Notes: generated by a model from the letters alone, not told the origin. A stretch of 64,000 bases of DNA from Lysinibacillus sp. ZYM-1 (GCF_001308875.1 NZ_KQ465122.1:1-64000); one strand, 5' to 3'. Positions 17,086-26,586 are shown, numbered from the stretch's first letter. Translations and numbers: made by a program.

Positions 17086-18003
17086 TTATTGGATCTTAAC
17101 ATTCAAAAATATATCTTCTAAGGAAGGACGATTAGTTTGAATATCAAAAATGTCCGTATCAAATTTACATAAGGAATGTACGATTCTAGCAATATCCGAT
17201 TCATCTCGTATTTCAGCAGTAATTTGTTGGTTATCGCAGTATTTAACGGTTGTCCAAGTTTCGATTTCATCACGTGCATGACGGTACAAGGTATCATTTT
17301 TAGGTAATAGCTTGATAGTTGTTTCAATACTTGTCTGGAATTGCTTTTGTATTTGTTCGATGGTTCCTAGAGCTGAAATGATACCGTTTTTCATAATAGC
17401 AATTCGGTTGCACAGTTTTTCAACTTCATTTAAATTATGTGATGTCATGAAAATAGTCTTATTTTGACTTGCTAATGTTCGAATGAATTTTTGCATCTCT
17501 AAGGCAGATTCTGGATCCATCCCAGAAGTGGGCTCATCAAGGAAAATTAGATCTGGATTTCCAATGACAGCTTGTGCTACTCCTAGCTTTTTTTTCATGC
17601 CAAAAGAGAATTTTTTTGTTTTAACATGTATAGCTTGCTTTAAACCAACCTGCTCTAATAAATCTATACATTGTTGCTTTGTAACAGTGTGTTTTTGTAT
17701 CTTTGCGAAAAATTGAAGATGTTCAAGGGCTGTATCGTTGGCGTAAAATTCGGTGTAGTCTGGAAGAACACCTACTTTGTGTTTAACACGATCTAGCTGA
17801 TTATTTGGTACACCTAATATTCGAAATTGCCCACTAGTTGGAAAAACAATCCCTGTAAGCATATTGATGAAAGTTGTTTTTCCTGCACCGTTTCTACCTA
17901 AGAAGCCAAAGATTTCACCTTCTTGTACTTGTAGATTGATGCCACGTACTACTAAATGCTTGTGATAGGACTTTTTTAAATCCATTGTTTCAATAACGGT
18001 CAT
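17086..18003 (-). CDS. ABC transporter ATP-binding protein
   Basis: 305 residues. Walker A GRNGAGKTT lies near residue 36. A signature-region variant FSFGMKKKLGVAQ and Walker B LIFLDEPTSGMDPES follow, then the H-loop MTSHNL. The extra C-terminal domain (about 220-305) is typical of ABC-2 exporters. Good GGAGGG site. It follows the permease gene with overlapping TAATG, and the pair is divergent from a two-component system, so it is probably controlled by it. Substrate unknown; drugs, antimicrobial peptides or lipids are possible. Confidence 0.9.
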   Translation of the reverse strand: MTVIETMDLKKSYHKHLVVRGINLQVQEGEIFGFLGRNGAGKTTFINMLTGIVFPTSGQFRILGVPNNQLDRVKHKVGVLPDYTEFYANDTALEHLQFFAKIQKHTVTKQQCIDLLEQVGLKQAIHVKTKKFSFGMKKKLGVAQAVIGNPDLIFLDEPTSGMDPESALEMQKFIRTLASQNKTIFMTSHNLNEVEKLCNRIAIMKNGIISALGTIEQIQKQFQTSIETTIKLLPKNDTLYRHARDEIETWTTVKYCDNQQITAEIRDESDIARIVHSLCKFDTDIFDIQTNRPSLEDIFLNVKIQ

Positions 18004-18689
18004 TATAAATCCCTCCTATGAAGACTAAATATCGAAACGCCGACCATAATAACTGCAAACAGCAGAACGACAAGCCATCCCCATGTCCCACCTTCAATCA
18101 TGTAATGATATGGAGTAATATATTTAATGGCTTTTAACCATAATTTTTCTGAGAAAAGGCTCCATAAACCGAAAGTAGGGATAGCAATACTTATCAGTAA
18201 GCCTGCAAACATAGACATTGATCTCTTCGGAATGAGACATGACATTAGCACACATAGAGCCACAATGTACGCTAGCATAACAAATAAGCTACCGAACGTT
18301 TTGAAATAGAACTGGTGGGAAAAGAATGCGATGATACTAAACGATGCTAGTAAGCAAACAAACCAGTATGAAAAAATTCCTAATAACTTGCCTAAAATAA
18401 TTGATGATCTAGATGTTTTTGTTACCAGGAATCGAATAGTCCTGCTTTCTGTTTCACGATTAATTGTGTCGTGAAATAAAGAAAAGATAAATAAAAAACC
18501 CATCATATAAATTAGAAATACCAGTCCACTTACATAGCCAGCCTCTGCAAATTTAATACCAGTAATGAGACTGCTTTTTGAGACAAAATCAGATAAATAA
18601 TATGAAACGGCAATAAAAATGCCAATCGTTATGAGTGAAAAGACACTGCGAAATGATTGAACAAACTCCTTTTTCCAAATAGCTATCAT
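18003..18689 (-). CDS. ABC-2 type transporter permease
   Basis: 228 residues with six predicted membrane segments. The N-terminal IAIWKKEFVQSFRSVFSLI resembles the elbow helix of ABC-2 permeases, and CLIPKRSMSMFAGLLISIAI is the central pair of helices. It partners the ATPase encoded immediately downstream. GGAGGA site before ATG 18689. The intergenic region (18690-18919) must hold the promoters for this operon and the divergent regulator gene. Confidence 0.85.
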   Translation of the reverse strand: MIAIWKKEFVQSFRSVFSLITIGIFIAVSYYLSDFVSKSSLITGIKFAEAGYVSGLVFLIYMMGFLFIFSLFHDTINRETESRTIRFLVTKTSRSSIILGKLLGIFSYWFVCLLASFSIIAFFSHQFYFKTFGSLFVMLAYIVALCVLMSCLIPKRSMSMFAGLLISIAIPTFGLWSLFSEKLWLKAIKYITPYHYMIEGGTWGWLVVLLFAVIMVGVSIFSLHRRDL

Positions 18690-18919
18690 AGCTGTTCCTC
18701 CATGTAAAAATATTATTTTTTAAACTTTCTTTAGAGTATACATGCAGGGTTTAACGTAAGCCGAAACAGGACATTACGTTTTAATAAACTTTTATTAAAG
18801 TCGTTTATGTTCTGTTTATTTTCACTGTAGTAGTGACTAAGTATCAGCGTTATTTATTCATTCGATAGAATAACATGATAAGATTAATTCCATGAAAGAT
18901 GGGAAAGGACAGATTTAGT

Positions 18920-19648
18920 ATGAATTTACATGAAGTTGCTATTTTATTGGTAGATGATGAACCAGCGATACTGGATATGTTACAGATGGTATTAAATAAA
19001 GAGGGTTTTAGACAAATTGATAGTGCAAACACTGCAGAAGGAGCGTTAATGGCATGCGAAAGGAACCGATACGACATGATTCTTTTGGATGTAATGTTGC
19101 CAGATAAGAGTGGCTTTGACATTTGTCCATTTATTAGAAAGACGACAGATGCCCCGATTCTATTTATTACAGCCAAAAATTCAGATCTCGAAAAATTAAC
19201 AGGCTTTGCTATGGGCGGTGATGATTACATTACAAAACCTTTTAACCCATTAGAAGTAGTAGCGAGAATGAAAGCACAACTACGCCGTCTTAAATTATAT
19301 GAAGATGAAAGGACACCGCACATATTTTCAAATTCATTTATTTATGATTATGGTCGATTTAAAGTGAATGAGCGCGCAGGGGAATTAACAGTGGATGGAC
19401 ATGTAGTTTCTTGTCCAGCTCAAGTGTATCAATTACTGTTATTTTTTTGTAAACATCCCAATCAAATATTTACAAAAAGTCAGTTATATGAAGCTGTCTG
19501 GGGTGATCATAGCTTTGGTGATGATAATACGGTAACAGTCCACATTGGCCGCATTAGGGAGAGGATTGAAAAGGACCCGAAGGCACCTCAGTTTTTGTTA
19601 ACTATAAGAGGACTTGGCTATAAATTAATCCAAAAAGAGGATATTTAA
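18920..19648 (+). CDS. OmpR/PhoB-type response regulator
   Basis: 242 residues. The receiver domain (about 5-120) has the acidic pair Asp12/Asp13, phospho-acceptor Asp57 in MILLDVMLP and Lys in DDYITKPF. The winged-helix output domain (about 145-240) ends IRGLGYKL. ATG 18920 is preferred to 18899 since AAAGGA lies between them. The stop overlaps the kinase start (TAATG). It is divergent from an ABC-2 exporter, its probable target. Confidence 0.93.
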   Translation: MNLHEVAILLVDDEPAILDMLQMVLNKEGFRQIDSANTAEGALMACERNRYDMILLDVMLPDKSGFDICPFIRKTTDAPILFITAKNSDLEKLTGFAMGGDDYITKPFNPLEVVARMKAQLRRLKLYEDERTPHIFSNSFIYDYGRFKVNERAGELTVDGHVVSCPAQVYQLLLFFCKHPNQIFTKSQLYEAVWGDHSFGDDNTVTVHIGRIRERIEKDPKAPQFLLTIRGLGYKLIQKEDI

Positions 19649-21375
19649 TGAATCGAATTAGTCGTCGACTTACCTTTACTTTTATTTCGCAAATTGTTTT
19701 TGTATTGGTTGCTTTAGCTATAGGCACAATTATCTTTTTAGTGTATGTTGGTTTGAAATTAGAAAGCGAACCCGAATCACAGCATTCTTCAAGTAGCAGC
19801 AATAGTACACTAAGACAAACGTTTTCCATCGAGAATGGCAATCTAAAATTAGATTCTAACAAAATTTCAGATATAGAAAAACGGGAAGAATGGTTACAAA
19901 TAGTAGATACACACGGGAAAGTGTTGGCATCTTCCAAACTTCCATCGGATGTTCCATCGCAATACACACCTGGTCAATTAATAGCTTTTTGGCAGCAAAA
20001 CATTCCTTTTCCTTACGAGCTCACGATTAGCAAAGAGGAGAAAAGAGGACAAACCTATTTTGTTTTAATTGGTCAAAAACGTCCGGCGAGACAACTTGCA
20101 GAAAAACTAGTGTTAGAATGGGATGGCAATCTCTTATCCCAGCGTGGGGAACAGCTACTCAAAGAAGCCAATGGGGCCATACAAATCTATTCACCAAATG
20201 GGGAAGTAATCCAACAGTTTGGTAAAGTAAAAAAGCCTAAGGAGATACTCACATTTGATAATTTATTTGGGGCTGAGGCTGATAACCTTAGAAATAGTGG
20301 TAATCAATATATATATTACGATGCAGAGAAACAACAAACATGGGTTGTAGAGATTTCGTCCGCAACTTTGAAGATAGCAGAAGGTGCGGATAAAACCTCA
20401 TTTTATCTAGGGAAGGCACTTCTTCTATATGGAGTAGTCCTTTTATTATTCATAGTAGCAACAGCATTTTGGTATGGTAAACGATTTGGACAACCATTTC
20501 TTTATATTGTAAATTATATACAAAGGTTAGCAGAAGGTAATTATCACGAACGAGATGCTAAGAAAAAAGATATTACACGAAATCGTCGTGGAAAAATGAA
20601 GCGTTCCTATCATTTATTTCGAGAAATTAATGATTCGCTGAATGGTTTAAAACAGAAATTAGAGCAAAACGAAACGCTTCGTAAACAAATTGAACAAACT
20701 CGCGAAGAGTGGATTGTTGGTGTCTCTCATGATCTAAAAACACCCTTATCTTCTATAAATGGCTATGCACATGTCCTTGAATCAGCACCATACAATTGGT
20801 CACAAGAAGAATTTCAAGCGATAGGGAAAACATTACGAGAGAAATCAACATTTATGTCTGAATTAATTGATGATTTAAATTTAACGTATCGCCTAAAAAA
20901 CAATGCATTACCCATGGATCGCCAAACCCAAGAAGTGAACGAAGTCATTCGAAGAGCCGTCATCCATTTTATTAATGATCCTCAATTTACTACTTATGAT
21001 ATTTCCTTTTATGCTTCTGAAGTGCCGATATGGTACGCACTTGATATGAAATGGTTTACCCGGATCATTGATAATATGATTTCTAATGCTATTAAGCATA
21101 ATCCACCTAGAACGAAAATTGATATTATTGTTCAGAAGGAAAGCGATAATTTCTTCACAGTTAATATACATGATAATGGTATTGGAATGGATCAATCAAC
21201 ATTAGATAAGTTATTTGAACGTTACTATCGAGGTACTAACTCAGAGGAAAATACAAGTGGTTCAGGTTTGGGTATGAGTATAGCTAAACAACTAACCGTA
21301 TCCCATGGCGGGGAAATATTCGCTTATAGTAATTCCAGAAATGGAACTACAATTGTATTAAAATTCAAGTCATAA
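19648..21375 (+). CDS. Sensor histidine kinase
   Basis: 575 residues. Membrane segments at about 9-36 and 255-275 enclose a roughly 215-residue external sensor domain that begins with a Ser-rich stretch. A HAMP-like linker (IQRLAEGNYHERD) follows. The HisKA motif has phospho-His361 (VGVSHDLKTPLS). The ATPase domain shows the N box (DNMISNAIKHNP), G1 (HDNGIGMD) and G2 (GSGLGMSIAKQ). It is co-translated with the response regulator. The signal is unknown; a large external domain plus a divergent exporter suggest envelope or antimicrobial sensing. Confidence 0.94.
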   Translation: MNRISRRLTFTFISQIVFVLVALAIGTIIFLVYVGLKLESEPESQHSSSSSNSTLRQTFSIENGNLKLDSNKISDIEKREEWLQIVDTHGKVLASSKLPSDVPSQYTPGQLIAFWQQNIPFPYELTISKEEKRGQTYFVLIGQKRPARQLAEKLVLEWDGNLLSQRGEQLLKEANGAIQIYSPNGEVIQQFGKVKKPKEILTFDNLFGAEADNLRNSGNQYIYYDAEKQQTWVVEISSATLKIAEGADKTSFYLGKALLLYGVVLLLFIVATAFWYGKRFGQPFLYIVNYIQRLAEGNYHERDAKKKDITRNRRGKMKRSYHLFREINDSLNGLKQKLEQNETLRKQIEQTREEWIVGVSHDLKTPLSSINGYAHVLESAPYNWSQEEFQAIGKTLREKSTFMSELIDDLNLTYRLKNNALPMDRQTQEVNEVIRRAVIHFINDPQFTTYDISFYASEVPIWYALDMKWFTRIIDNMISNAIKHNPPRTKIDIIVQKESDNFFTVNIHDNGIGMDQSTLDKLFERYYRGTNSEENTSGSGLGMSIAKQLTVSHGGEIFAYSNSRNGTTIVLKFKS

Positions 21376-21620
21376 AAGTGTATATTAAGAATTATACTTT
21401 GGTGATTTATAATGTAAATATAGAAGGCAATCGAAAGACAACAGTAAATAATAGGAACGAAAATTTATTACTATTAAATTTTGCGAATAACAGCACTATA
21501 ACTAGATATTTTATATACTAAAACGCACTTGAATTAACACAAGGTTTATTGTTATCTTTGTAGAATCTAATGACTATAATAAATTGCGGTGAAATTCAAT
21601 TATATAAAGGGAGTGGAAAG

Positions 21621-21851
21621 GTGGACCTATTACTTTGGATAACTATTGGTTTCATAATAATTGGATTTGTTATTCTCACTTCTATGAAAAAAGATATGGA
21701 AAGTAAGGTCGCTTTTATAAAAGCAGATATGGAAGACGAGGAAAATTCATCAAAAGCTAAATCTGTAATTTGGTGGATATGGAGTACCACTGCTTGGGGG
21801 ATAGCGAGTATGATTCTTGTTGTTTGGTGTTTTCATAATCACTTTGGATAA
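21621..21851 (+). CDS. Small membrane protein (76 residues), unrecognised
   Basis: 76 residues from GTG 21621, 7 bases after AAGGGAG; the upstream ATG at 21570 has no ribosome site. Two hydrophobic segments (about 3-19, and about 51-69 with VIWWIWSTTAWGIASMILV) flank an acidic linker (MEDEENSSKAKS). No family recognised. A strong terminator follows downstream. Confidence 0.5.
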   Translation: MDLLLWITIGFIIIGFVILTSMKKDMESKVAFIKADMEDEENSSKAKSVIWWIWSTTAWGIASMILVVWCFHNHFG

Positions 21852-21989
21852 CTGTTGGCTTCAAATGTGCTTAAAAAAGTAGGTACTTTTGTATTAATAG
21901 TTTGAAGTATTGCTGTAATGTCTATTCTTGAAAAGTTCTTCTTGAATTCACGCAGCCGAAATTATTAAGTAAATAAGAACAAAGTAAAA

Positions 21990-22028
21990 GCGGTCCTCCA
22001 CAGATTAGATTGTGGATGGCCGCCTTTT
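21990..22028 (+). terminator. Strong rho-independent terminator
   Basis: GCGGTCCTCCACA (21990-22002) pairs with TGTGGATGGCCGC (22011-22023, one bulge) and is followed by CTTTTTATT. Confidence 0.8.
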
Positions 22029-22111
22029 TATTATAAACACAGTCACCATTTATTGTTGGTTACATCGGATTCACTTAACCGTATAGTAATAAACTAAAAG
22101 ATCTTTTTAGC

Positions 22112-22366
22112 TTACGAAGCTTTACGCAATGATTTCATAATTAAGCTCACAATGAAAACTAGTATAATTGCTCCAATGAGAGCAGGGAAGACATAGAAAT
22201 CAGAAATTTTAGGCCCCCAACTTCCTAGAAGCATACCACCGATCCATGCACCGATAATACCTGCAATAATATTACCAATAATTCCACCTGGGATATCTTT
22301 TCCCAAAATTATACCTGCAAGCCAACCGATAAGCCCGCCAATTATTAAAAACCAAATGAAACTCAT
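22112..22366 (-). CDS. GlsB/YeaQ/YmgE family stress-response membrane protein
   Basis: 84 residues, three hydrophobic helices with the Gly-rich pattern of the transglycosylase-associated (YeaQ/YmgE) family (GGLIGWLAGIILGKDIPGG, then NIIAGIIGAWIGGMLLGSWG). ATG 22366 is chosen because AGGAG is 9 bases upstream; the ATG at 22375 abuts that site. Members are general stress proteins of unknown action. Confidence 0.88.
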   Translation of the reverse strand: MSFIWFLIIGGLIGWLAGIILGKDIPGGIIGNIIAGIIGAWIGGMLLGSWGPKISDFYVFPALIGAIILVFIVSLIMKSLRKAS

Positions 22367-22375
22367 ACTATCCAT

Positions 22376-22883
22376 CTCCTATTTTGTATTTTAAATATTT
22401 CGCTATAGTGTTATATAACCTTTATTAAAACCTTTCAAACTATAAGGAGAAAAAAATTAAAATTAGGGTGGTTTCAAAGAAGATAGCGGACATTGTTATA
22501 TCTAATGTGTTTTATATGACAAAGTCATCTTTGGCCTGTTGAAAAATAAGTAAAAAAATAGTGTGTCTGTTATTATTTCCTTTTCCATTCGTTGCTTATG
22601 ATCAAAAAACTAAGGTAGCATTTATGGCTATTTTTTATAGATTCATGATTGTTCTTATGTTAAAGAAGAACTTGTGTTCAACAATCAGGCGCAATTCTTG
22701 AATTGGAATAGGGCCATATAATTGAACAACCCTCTTCAAAAAAAACGATTTTCTTTATGAAGTTTAAAGAAAAACTTTAATTTCCTTATAAAATTTTAAA
22801 AAACATAGGAATATAAACGCTTATCTGTTAAAATTATGTAAAATATTAGAGGGGAATTTATTTATAACGATTCACCAAAAAAA
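22376..22883. other. Intergenic region with repeat remnants
   Basis: No gene. At about 22679-22697 the motif TTCAACAATCAGGCGCAATT belongs to the same interspersed family as the units at 16.2, 24.13 and 26.46 kb. Confidence 0.4.
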
Positions 22884-22997
22884 ATGTTAACTGGATGGAT
22901 ATATTCCCCGCAACATGATAACGAATATATCCAGGAAAATATGCGCTACCTCATCGAAAAAGAAGAAAAGGGAGGAATTAATGATTATCGAACTTGA
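22884..22997 (+). CDS. Possible 37-residue leader peptide of the phosphotransferase gene
   Basis: ATG 22884 opens a 37-codon frame (MLTGWIYSPQHDNEY...) that ends at TGA 22995-22997, overlapping the start of the phosphotransferase gene by 17 bases. It contains one arm of an inverted repeat, GGATATATTC (22897-22906) / GAATATATCC (22923-22932). It could be a translational leader or a remnant. No ribosome site sits at normal distance, so confidence is low. Confidence 0.25.
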   Translation: MLTGWIYSPQHDNEYIQENMRYLIEKEEKGGINDYRT

Positions 22998-23997
22998 AAA
23001 ACTGATTTATACTTTAAACCAACGCTTCAAAACGAATATCATCTCTACTGACTACCAAACAATGCAGTTACAGGGCGGAACTGTGGGAAATGTAAACCTG
23101 ATAACGGGAATCGCTGAAACTGTGGATGGCGAAAAATTACCTTACCGTATAGTGCTGAAAATCCAGAACAAATGGGAGCGCTACGGCGATCCTAGTTCAT
23201 GGCGCCGGGAATATGATCTCTATTCTTCTGAAATGGGAACTACTTTTTCACAAGCTCTTCGTTGGCCGATATGTTATCACGCCGAATTTAATCTCGAAGG
23301 TAATGAATACTATCTGTGGCTGGAATATATCGATGGTGTAACTGGTTTAGACTTGACCTCTGACATGTATGAAAAAGCCGCGTTGGAATTAGGACGTTTT
23401 CAAGGTAAGCTGCATGCAGAGCAACCAGCCGTGCTGCAGAGCCTGACCAACCTGAGCCATCCGAATCTTATGAAGCATACGTATTTGCATTACCGCTCAT
23501 GGCCGGTAGTCTACGATTATATACGATCGGAAGACTGCGAACTGCCCCTGTACGTGCGGCAAATGCTCATCGACATCGATGAGCAAGCAGACGAGATATT
23601 CGCCCGTATTGAAAAATTGCCCCTCGTGCTATGTCACCGAGACTTCTGGGTAACTAATCTTATCTATGCTGATGGGAATTTTGCGCTTATCGATTGGGAC
23701 ACTAGCGGATGGGGCTACCTGGGTGAGGATCTCGCAAGCCTGATCGCGGATGAACCGGATATCGATAACATGGTCGAACACTACCAACGATGCATCCCTG
23801 CGTATTACAAAGGCTTTTCGGAGTATGCGGATGTATCCCGAATTACCGATCATTGTGTCTACGAGATAATCCTTCTCGTATTCGGCTACAGGCTTGTCGA
23901 GGGGTATCTCCACACAGAGGCTGATGACGAGAAGATGAAGCATGTCCATACTCTCCAAAAAATCTATGAAATGAAAACCATACCTGTTATGGTTTAA
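22981..23997 (+). CDS. Aminoglycoside phosphotransferase (APH) family protein
   Basis: 338 residues of the choline kinase/APH fold. The catalytic loop is HRDFWVTN (His219, Asp221, Asn225), and the metal-binding IDWDTSG follows at about 237-243. ATG 22981 lies behind AAGGGAGG. Base composition differs sharply from its surroundings: about 53% GC at 23521-23580 against about 35% at 24481-24540 by hand count, and codon use is GC-richer, so recent transfer from a GC-richer Bacillota is likely. Such proteins phosphorylate antibiotics or small alcohols; the substrate is not predictable here. Two terminators follow. Confidence 0.85.
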   Translation: MIIELEKLIYTLNQRFKTNIISTDYQTMQLQGGTVGNVNLITGIAETVDGEKLPYRIVLKIQNKWERYGDPSSWRREYDLYSSEMGTTFSQALRWPICYHAEFNLEGNEYYLWLEYIDGVTGLDLTSDMYEKAALELGRFQGKLHAEQPAVLQSLTNLSHPNLMKHTYLHYRSWPVVYDYIRSEDCELPLYVRQMLIDIDEQADEIFARIEKLPLVLCHRDFWVTNLIYADGNFALIDWDTSGWGYLGEDLASLIADEPDIDNMVEHYQRCIPAYYKGFSEYADVSRITDHCVYEIILLVFGYRLVEGYLHTEADDEKMKHVHTLQKIYEMKTIPVMV

Positions 23998-24004
23998 TAA
24001 AATT

Positions 24005-24028
24005 AACAGGCTATCACATCAGCCTGTT
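24005..24028 (+). terminator. Terminator of the phosphotransferase gene
   Basis: AACAGGCT (24005-24012) pairs with AGCCTGTT (24021-24028), followed by TT. A second hairpin, CAGCACTG (24034-24041) / CAGTGCTG (24061-24068), is followed by TTTTG and gives a tandem terminator. Confidence 0.75.
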
Positions 24029-24265
24029 TTAAGCAGCACTGTATGGGAAAGCATTTCCTGCAGTGCTGTTTTGTGTTTATCCCTAAGGGTTAATTTTGTT
24101 ATTTTTGCATATGCCTCAAAAAAGGGTATGCTTATTCAAGATAAGGGCGCAATTGTTTAATAAGTGCCGCCATTCTTCTTCAACTAAAGGTGCGTTTCTT
24201 TAAAAAGGAATGCTCTTTTCAAGGACATATTATGAAACAGTGCTTTACTAAAGGAGTTGAATAAA

Positions 24266-24934
24266 ATGGATGAAAAAAAAGATACAGAAATAAAACGCTT
24301 TTCAAAAGCAGAAAACATTCTACCTCAGATCAATAGTAAAACTAAGCTAGGCGACTTACGAAAAATCGCGAAGGACATTAAAAAAGATCACGAACTAGCT
24401 ATGGAACTTTGGTCAACCGAAGAGTTTTTGCCCAGACTATTAGCAATCTTAATTATGGACAAAAAACTTCTTTCACATGATGTGCTAAATAAGCTTGATA
24501 AGGATATGCAGACTCACACTTTTGATGAGCGAAATAACTTAATGGATTGGTTAATGGCTAATCAGCTCACCAAAGACAAGAAGAAGATTGCATTGATGGA
24601 GTCATGGGAAAATAGTCCTTCTGCTCTTCAAAGGCGAGCTTTCTGGTATTATCAAGGGCGATTGAGATGGACTGGACAAACACCGCCTGATAACACCGCA
24701 GACTTGCTATCTGCATTAGAAGCTAATATTACGCAGGAAGAACCGGAAGTTCAATGGGCTATGAATTTCACCGCAGGCTGGATAGGCGTTTATGATGAAA
24801 AGAATCGTGTACGTTGTATTAAACTTGGTGAGAAAACGGGTCTTTACAAAGATGAAATAGTTGCAAAAGGATGTACTCCCAGCTATTTGCCGGAGTTCAT
24901 TACGATTGAAGTTAACAAACGACATAATAATTAG
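24266..24934 (+). CDS. AlkD-like DNA alkylation repair protein
   Basis: 222 residues, all-helical, with the HEAT-like repeat composition of the DNA alkylation repair (AlkD/AlkC) group. Recognisable blocks are LRKIAKDIKKDHELAMELW, LMDWLMANQLTKD, and RRAFWYYQGRLRWTGQ, where the Trp/Arg cluster fits the lesion-facing surface. ATG 24266 follows AAAGGAG. It would act as a 3-methyladenine or 7-methylguanine glycosylase or a scaffold. It is separate from the ada cluster and lacks its element. Confidence 0.72.
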   Translation: MDEKKDTEIKRFSKAENILPQINSKTKLGDLRKIAKDIKKDHELAMELWSTEEFLPRLLAILIMDKKLLSHDVLNKLDKDMQTHTFDERNNLMDWLMANQLTKDKKKIALMESWENSPSALQRRAFWYYQGRLRWTGQTPPDNTADLLSALEANITQEEPEVQWAMNFTAGWIGVYDEKNRVRCIKLGEKTGLYKDEIVAKGCTPSYLPEFITIEVNKRHNN

Positions 24935-25322
24935 TTACCTCTGAAAAATTTATTAGGGTTTGATGTAAAAAATAAAGGAATTCAAGCCTCAATATGAAAA
25001 TTGTAATAGGCTTGGACCGAAAATAAAGAAAACAACGCGTTTTGGCAGCTAGTTGAAATAGGGTCATTTTATCAATAACGATAATTTGATCCTTTTTGAT
25101 TTGACAACTTATTATTTCTGAATGATTTTTGTAGTCTCACTATACTAGTGATGTTCAGATTTAGGAATAAAAATAAAATCAATGTCTCCTGTTGTCTCTA
25201 AACACACCGTCACTTCTTTTCATATTTATTATTAGTGTGTAAAGAATGAAAATCCATGATGGGGGAAATAATGTAGTTCTCTTCTGCAAATAACAATTCA
25301 AAATAAATACGGAGGTTAAAAA
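24935..25322. other. Intergenic region before the flavoprotein gene
   Basis: No gene. AAGCCT (24984-24989) and AGGCTT (25009-25014) could form a weak hairpin. The promoter of the next gene is probably within 25090-25200 but I cannot fix its boxes. Confidence 0.35.
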
Positions 25323-26228
25323 ATGAATGTCCTTGATTGTATCATTATAGGTGGAGGTCCTTCTGGGTTAAGTGCTAGCTTAACTTTAGGAAGGGCTAGG
25401 AGAAACATTGCATTATTTGACGATGGAACGAATAGGAATAGAGTGACACAAGCGTCACATGGATTTATTTCTCGAGATGGGATAGAACCACAAGCGTTTA
25501 AAGAAATAGCGTTTAAAGAGTTGGAGAATTACCCGTCCGTATCATATTTTACTGCAACAGTTACTGAAATCATAAAGGATATAGATAATGAGCGATTTAC
25601 TGTCAAAACATCTACTAGTGAGGAATTTGTTTCAGAAAAAATAATACTCGCCACTGGTATTCAAGAAATATTTACTATACCAAGTATTAGAAAGTTTTAT
25701 GGGAAAAGTCTATTTAGTTGTCCGTATTGTGATGGCTGGGAGCAAAAAGATAAGCCATTAGTGGTTATTGCAGAAAAAGAAGAGCATGTACTGCATTTGA
25801 CTAAGTTAATTTATAATTGGTCGCAGGATTTGGTTGTCTTAACGAATGGAGTTCAATTATCTAAAGAAGGTAAAATAGAGTTACAAAAACACAATATCAA
25901 AATTATATCAGAAAAGATAAAAGACTTAATAGGTAATGATGGTTACTTACAAAAAATAGAGTTTGAAACGGGAGCAACAACTATAAGATCGGGTGGATTT
26001 GTTGCTCCATCTTATTATCGGCCAAATCAGTTTGCTGAGAAGCTTGGCTGTGAAATTCATGAAAATGGAAAAGTTATAACAGATGGGGTTGGTAGAACAA
26101 CCCAAAAAAACGTATATATTGCAGGGGAAACAGAAAGAACTAAACCATCTTCTTTAATGATTTCAGCTGCTAAAGGTAATAAAGCTGCGGTTTCAGTAAA
26201 TACTGATCTAACGATGGAACGCTTTTGA
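25323..26228 (+). CDS. Thioredoxin-reductase-like FAD/NAD(P) oxidoreductase
   Basis: 301 residues. The FAD-binding GGGPSGLSASL lies at about 10-20 and ATGIQE is the second FAD contact. A redox-active pair Cys133/Cys136 (FSCPYCDGWE) resembles that of thioredoxin reductase. The protein is shorter than typical TrxB (about 315-320) and the NAD(P)-binding segment is atypical (VVIAEKEEHVLHL lacks GGGxxA), as in small TrxB-like flavoproteins of unknown partner. Good GGAGG site. Promoter region 5' of it is long. Confidence 0.85.
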   Translation: MNVLDCIIIGGGPSGLSASLTLGRARRNIALFDDGTNRNRVTQASHGFISRDGIEPQAFKEIAFKELENYPSVSYFTATVTEIIKDIDNERFTVKTSTSEEFVSEKIILATGIQEIFTIPSIRKFYGKSLFSCPYCDGWEQKDKPLVVIAEKEEHVLHLTKLIYNWSQDLVVLTNGVQLSKEGKIELQKHNIKIISEKIKDLIGNDGYLQKIEFETGATTIRSGGFVAPSYYRPNQFAEKLGCEIHENGKVITDGVGRTTQKNVYIAGETERTKPSSLMISAAKGNKAAVSVNTDLTMERF

Positions 26229-26291
26229 TTACGTCATAACACCTTCCGCTTCAACTAAATAGGAACTTAGCTAGTATAATTAAACACATCA

Positions 26292-26309
26292 GTGTCAATG
26301 TGTTGACAC
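26292..26309. repeat. Short inverted repeat, possible operator without a gene
   Basis: GTGTCAA (26292-26298) and TTGACAC (26303-26309) face each other. No gene follows within 400 bases on the plus strand, so it may mark a lost regulated gene. Confidence 0.35.
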
Positions 26310-26425
26310 ATATACTCCAAACATTGTGTTAGAGTTAGTATAAGAATTTACGAAGAACGGATTTTGATTTTGGAATTCGTTTTTTCCTGTTGTTTAAAAA
26401 GGATTAAAGGTTTTATGTTGAAGTT

Positions 26426-26486
26426 ATTGAACTAACAGCACAGCTTAGTTTATAGACTTATTCAAAAATCGGGCGCGATTGTTTAA
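26426..26486. repeat. Composite small intergenic repeat
   Basis: AACTAACAGCACAGCTTAGTT is joined to TTATTCAAAAATCGGGCGCG. The first half matches 15837-15857; the second half matches units at about 16198, 22679 and 24133. The core CAATCGGGCGCGATTG type sequence can form a hairpin. Confidence 0.5.
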
Positions 26487-26559
26487 GAAAACTTAGATTT
26501 TCAAACGACTTTATTGTTATATTTTTATCCTACATCAAAAATTAAACGCCTATATTTTT

Positions 26560-26586
26560 AACCCCGTCCTTGCTTAGAACGGGGTT
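26560..26586. terminator. Hairpin between converging genes
   Basis: AACCCCGT (26560-26567) pairs with ACGGGGTT (26579-26586). It lies between the flavoprotein gene and the convergent Gfo/Idh/MocA gene, with a short T-run on the minus-strand side (TATTTTTAA read in plus). Confidence 0.55.
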
